Shown one piece after another: positions 60,760 through 64,000 of a stretch of DNA of 64,000 bases. The notes under the pieces are model-generated. The model worked only from the letters and a program-made list of their open reading frames with translations, had not been told where the DNA came from and did no database searches. A program made the position numbers and the translations under genes. Location: assembly GCF_021631985.1 (NCBI RefSeq), contig NZ_CP070225.1, positions 8,370,001-8,434,000 of the forward strand, written 5' to 3'. Position 1 is the first letter of the stretch, and each line of letters starts with the position of its first letter. The stretch is from Sandaracinus amylolyticus (GTDB taxonomy: Bacteria > Myxococcota_A > Polyangia > Polyangiales > Sandaracinaceae).

Positions 60760-62364
60760 TCACGAACGGAAGAAGCGACGCACGGTGTCGACGCGCTGCT
60801 TGATCAGGAACGGGATCTTCACCAGCGCCGGACCGATCTTCGGGATCTGCGCCTCGCTCAGCAGGTTGCCGAGCTCCCACAGCGTCTTGTCGAAGGGCAT
60901 CCAGAAGAGCTCGGGCGCTTCGTTCGAGTCGAGCAGGATCGTCTTGGGCCGCGTGAACGTGCCGAGCGCCAGCTCGCTGTTCGCGATTCCCGTGCCCGTG
61001 TCTCGCGTCCCGCTCCACGGCAGCGCCGCCATCGCGCCGGTCGTCGCGTGGTTGTTGATCGTCACCACGCCCACGTCGATCTGCTCCGCGAGCCGCATCG
61101 CGCGCGCGTGATCGCTCGTCCAGATCGACGACGTCAGGCCATACCGGCCCGCATTCACGCGGCGGATCGCCTCGGCCGCGCCGTCGACCCGCACCACCGC
61201 GAGCACCGGGCCGAAGGTCTCGTCGTTCACCACGTCCATCGCGTCGGTGCAGTGATCGAGCAGCGTCGGCATGTAGAACAGGCCCTCGCCGAGGCGACGC
61301 CCGCCGCACACCACCTTCGCGCCCTTCGCGATCGCGTCCTCGACGTGCGCCTCGACCAGCGCGAGCTGCTTCTCGTTGCTGAGCGGCGAGATGTCCGCCT
61401 CGCCCGGCGCGCCGGGACCGACCTTCAGCGCCTGCCACGCCCGCCCCAGGCGCGACACGAACTGGTCGGCGATGCGCGCGTCGACGTACGCGATCTCCAC
61501 CGCGCCGCAGGCCTGACCGACGTTGTGCAGCGTCCAGTGGGTGATGCCCGCGAGCGTGCGATCGAGGTCGCAGTCCGCGAGCACGATCGCCGCGTCCTTG
61601 CCGCCGAGCTCGATGCTGCACGGGATCATCCGCTCGCCGCAGCGGCGCGAGACGTCGCGCCCCGCGGGCACCGAGCCCGTGAAGATGCACGCGTCGATGC
61701 CGCTCTCGATCAGCGCGATGCCGGTCTCGCGCCCGCCGGGCACCACGGTGAGCAGCCCGGGCGGCAGCTCCGCCGCCATCTTCGCGCAGAACCACTGGGC
61801 CACGCGCGTCGCGTACTCGCTCGGCTTCACCACCACGCCGTTGCCGCAGAGCAGCGCCGGGATGACGGTCCGGTAGAACGTCGCGAACGGGTAGTTCCAC
61901 GGCGCGATCACGCCGACCACGCCGCGCGGCACCCGATCGATCCACGCCTTCTTCTTCGGGAAGCTGATCGGGTTGAGCCCGATCTTCTTGCGCGCGATGG
62001 CGGGCTCGATCACCGACGCCCACGAGCTCACCTGATCGAGCGGGCCGAACACCTCGAAGATCGCGTCGACCTCGAGCTTGCCCACCTCGTCGCGCATCAG
62101 CGCGATCACCTCGAGGCGATCGGCGAGCATGGCCTTCGCAGCGCGGCGCAGCGCGTCGGCGCGCTCGCTCACGGGGCGCGACGCCCATCCGTGCTGGGCG
62201 CGCCGTGCCTCCTCGACCGCCTTCGTCACGTCGGCCGCGCTCGCGACCGGGATCGACGCGAGCGGTCGCAGATCGACCGGGCACACGGGGTGGATGGCGC
62301 CGTCGCGGACGACGGGCGCGGAGGGCGTGACGCCCGGAACCGACGCGCTGCTGGCCTCGTGCAT
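60760..62364 (-). CDS. Aldehyde dehydrogenase (NAD(P)-dependent)
   Basis: 534 residues. The nucleotide-binding GVIAPWNYPFA and GSVPAGRDV, the catalytic Glu in SIELGGKDAAIV, the nucleophile Cys in HNVGQACGAVE, and the late motif NDETFGPVLAV are all present in order. The tail (residues about 500-534) is longer than the usual ALDH end and hydrophobic (IGPALVKIPFLIKQR). Substrate cannot be predicted. ATG 62364; probably cotranscribed with the DUF4261-like gene. Confidence 0.9.
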   Translation of the reverse strand: MHEASSASVPGVTPSAPVVRDGAIHPVCPVDLRPLASIPVASAADVTKAVEEARRAQHGWASRPVSERADALRRAAKAMLADRLEVIALMRDEVGKLEVDAIFEVFGPLDQVSSWASVIEPAIARKKIGLNPISFPKKKAWIDRVPRGVVGVIAPWNYPFATFYRTVIPALLCGNGVVVKPSEYATRVAQWFCAKMAAELPPGLLTVVPGGRETGIALIESGIDACIFTGSVPAGRDVSRRCGERMIPCSIELGGKDAAIVLADCDLDRTLAGITHWTLHNVGQACGAVEIAYVDARIADQFVSRLGRAWQALKVGPGAPGEADISPLSNEKQLALVEAHVEDAIAKGAKVVCGGRRLGEGLFYMPTLLDHCTDAMDVVNDETFGPVLAVVRVDGAAEAIRRVNAGRYGLTSSIWTSDHARAMRLAEQIDVGVVTINNHATTGAMAALPWSGTRDTGTGIANSELALGTFTRPKTILLDSNEAPELFWMPFDKTLWELGNLLSEAQIPKIGPALVKIPFLIKQRVDTVRRFFRS

Positions 62365-62450
62365 GGCGGCCGGATGTACCGCAACGCGCCCAGCGTGGCC
62401 ACCGGGGGGTCCGCGCCATCCCCTTCGCAGCTCGGGTATCCTGGATCGTG

Positions 62451-63719
62451 ATGCTTGCCCGCTTCTCTTGGCTCTTGGTGATCGCGATCGCGGGTTGCTC
62501 CCTCGAACGCGTGGGGTTCGAAGGAGGTCGCGACGCATCGACCGGCCCACCGGACGGCGGCTCGCTCGACGGCGGCCATCGCGACGGAGGCCGGCGCTGC
62601 GAGGTCGGCGGCTGCGACGACGGCAACGTCTGCACGAACGACGTGTGCAATCCGTCGATCGGCTGCGTGAACACGCCGGTGCCCGGCAGCTGCGACGACG
62701 ACGTGCTGTGCAACGGCGCCGACTCCTGCGCCGAGGGCACCTGCAGCGTGCACGACGGGGTCGATCCCTGTCCCGGCTCGTCGTTCTGCGACGCGACCAG
62801 CGACATGTGCACGGGCTGCGAGGACGCGACCGACTGCCCCGCCGAGATGATCGGCGACTGGGGCGCGTGCGCGTTCCCCAGCAACGTCTGCGCGACGATG
62901 GGCATGCGCACCCGCACCGTCACGAGCTACACGTGCTCGAACGGCGGCACCTGCGAGCCCAGCGCGCGCGCAGAGACCGAGCCCTGCGTCCGCGGCACCG
63001 ACGGCATCGCCTGCGGCGTGCCGACCACCGGCGCGTGGAGCGCGTGCACGTACCTCGACACGACGTGCAGCACGAGCGGCAGCCGCACCCGCACCATCTC
63101 CACGCCGACCTGCGCGTCGGGCTCGTGCGCGATGATCCAGACCATCGAGACCGACACCGCGGGCTGCGCGCGCACCACCGACGGCGTGATGTGCGGGGCG
63201 CCGATCCCCGGCGCGTGGAGCCTGTGCGGCGGCTACGACGACAGCTGTGACGAGAGCGGGACCCAGAGCCGCACCATCACCACGCCGCGCTGCAACGCCG
63301 GCACCTGCACCGGCAGCACCACCGCGCCCGAGATGCGCGCGTGCTCGCGCGACACCGACGGCCTGATGTGCGGCGCCGAGACCTGCACCGACTACGGGCT
63401 CTGCGTGCGCACCTCGTCGTCGGGCTCGGCGTGCATGGGCAACGGCGTGCAGACCCGGCGTTGCACCGGCGCCCAGTGCAGCGCCGGCACCTGCGCGATG
63501 TCCGGGGTGCGCATCGACGAGCGGGCGTGTTTCCTCGGCGGCGATCCCTGCGAGCGCGGGCGCACGTGCGGCGCGTGCCAGCCGCTCGTCGGCACGACCT
63601 GCACCCGCGGCGCGGCGGGCTATCGCGAGTGCACGATCCAGGGCGGCACCTGCGGCATGGGCGGCTGCGGCGGCAACTCCGCCGACGTGACGATCTGGGA
63701 GCGATGCACGTGCCCGTGA
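62451..63719 (+). CDS. Cys-rich lipoprotein with thrombospondin-1-like repeats
   Basis: 422 residues. The lipobox AIAGC ends the signal FSWLLVIAIAGC; an Asp/Gly linker follows. Cys-rich units CDDGNVCTNDVC and CDDDVLCNGADSC precede at least three TSP1-like modules: GDWGACAFPSNVCATMGM, GAWSACTYLDTTCSTSGSRT and GAWSLCGGYDDSCDESGTQS, each followed by the Arg-Thr and CRxTDGxxCG elements. It closely parallels the protein at 33534. Its stop overlaps the next ATG (TGATG). Surface binding is likely; partner unknown. Confidence 0.78.
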   Translation: MLARFSWLLVIAIAGCSLERVGFEGGRDASTGPPDGGSLDGGHRDGGRRCEVGGCDDGNVCTNDVCNPSIGCVNTPVPGSCDDDVLCNGADSCAEGTCSVHDGVDPCPGSSFCDATSDMCTGCEDATDCPAEMIGDWGACAFPSNVCATMGMRTRTVTSYTCSNGGTCEPSARAETEPCVRGTDGIACGVPTTGAWSACTYLDTTCSTSGSRTRTISTPTCASGSCAMIQTIETDTAGCARTTDGVMCGAPIPGAWSLCGGYDDSCDESGTQSRTITTPRCNAGTCTGSTTAPEMRACSRDTDGLMCGAETCTDYGLCVRTSSSGSACMGNGVQTRRCTGAQCSAGTCAMSGVRIDERACFLGGDPCERGRTCGACQPLVGTTCTRGAAGYRECTIQGGTCGMGGCGGNSADVTIWERCTCP

Positions 63720-64000
63720 TGCGCGCGTTCGTGATCGTCCTCGCGCTCGGCGTCGTGTCGATCGCGCGCGCCGACGTCGTCGACCCCGAGCCCGAGCGCT
63801 GCCCGCGCGGCTCGACCCCCGCGACCGCGCACTCCGGCCCGTTCTGCCGCGCGGACGACACCTGCGCCTCCGACGCCGAGTGCAGCACCGGCCAGCGCTG
63901 CGTCGCGATCGCGCAGTGCCTCGAGACGCGCGGGTGCGGCGGCCGCACCGACTTCGAGGACGCCGAGCCCTGCACGCTCACCCACGTCTCCGGTGAGTGC
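63719..64000 (+). CDS. Secreted Cys-rich protein, 3' end beyond window
   Basis: 94 codons are visible from ATG 63719 (TGATG overlap with the previous stop; an in-frame ATG at 63704 is an alternative). The signal peptide MRAFVIVLALGVVSIARADV is followed by CPRGSTPATAHSGPFCRADD and CSTGQRCVAIAQCLETRGC, a Cys pattern like its neighbours. The frame is open to the window edge. Function unknown. Confidence 0.7.
   Translation, partial: MRAFVIVLALGVVSIARADVVDPEPERCPRGSTPATAHSGPFCRADDTCASDAECSTGQRCVAIAQCLETRGCGGRTDFEDAEPCTLTHVSGEC

Overview
The window is very GC-rich, gene-dense chromosome. It most likely comes from a myxobacterium (Myxococcota, Polyangia; the gene repertoire is reminiscent of Sandaracinus-type organisms). 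The evidence is a DUF2378/TIGR02265 protein (a family described as Myxococcales-restricted), a secreted metalloprotease with a MYXO-CTERM-like tail, many Cys-rich lipoproteins, a 1,899-residue pseudokinase/ATPase/GAF/PAS/histidine-kinase fusion, and AraC, LysR and STAS regulators. I found no tRNA, rRNA or CRISPR array.

Layout, left part. 1-192 is the start of a papain-like peptidase running off the left edge. 330-4687 is a tightly overlapping operon: GT2 glycosyltransferase, LpxL-like acyltransferase, MIO-type aromatic amino acid ammonia-lyase, hotdog thioesterase and LolA-like carrier. With the MMPL exporter and small lipoprotein at 6697-9727 this matches the tailoring and export half of an aryl-polyene/xanthomonadin-type pigment cluster. 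No ketosynthase, acyl carrier protein or AMP-ligase is present in the window. A DNA methyltransferase and a zinc-motif partner (4773-6631, minus strand) split the two halves. 9769-14825 holds a dienelactone hydrolase, two LOG-family proteins, an RMD1/DUF155 protein, an MgtC/DUF4010 membrane protein and FxsA.

Middle part. 14962-22901 contains an acyl-CoA dehydrogenase and, 5.5 kb further on, a thiolase. Both are preceded by the same near-perfect palindrome, which resembles the TetR-type FadR operator of Bacillus, so I infer a shared fatty-acid-degradation regulon. Between them are a lycopene-cyclase-like flavoprotein with a DUF2141 gene, several envelope proteins and methionine aminopeptidase. 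23840-25715 is a degenerate IS110 element: the transposase is frameshifted and the transposase-start end, where IS110 elements encode their guide RNA, is tandemly duplicated. It abuts an array of palindromic repeats also found at 4.7 and 35.1 kb. A second, larger intergenic repeat occurs at 22.93-23.17 kb and, inverted, at 43.63-43.89 kb.

Right part. 26-43 kb mixes enzymes (RibD-like reductase, glutamine-amidotransferase/transglutaminase fusion, carbonic anhydrase, GNAT, VOC, ABM, PNPOx and a frameshifted GST next to its LysR regulator), Cys-rich lipoproteins, a POT transporter and a STAS/V4R-like pair. 43.9-57 kb has a CASTOR/POLLUX-like channel, a two-gene secreted/HEAT-repeat unit whose smaller member looks like a vitellogenin-type lipid-transfer protein, and a response-regulator/hybrid-kinase pair. 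57-64 kb has an FG-GAP lipoprotein, Cys-rich lipoproteins, a probable DUF4261 protein, an aldehyde dehydrogenase and a second protein with thrombospondin-1-like modules. The last gene is cut by the right edge.
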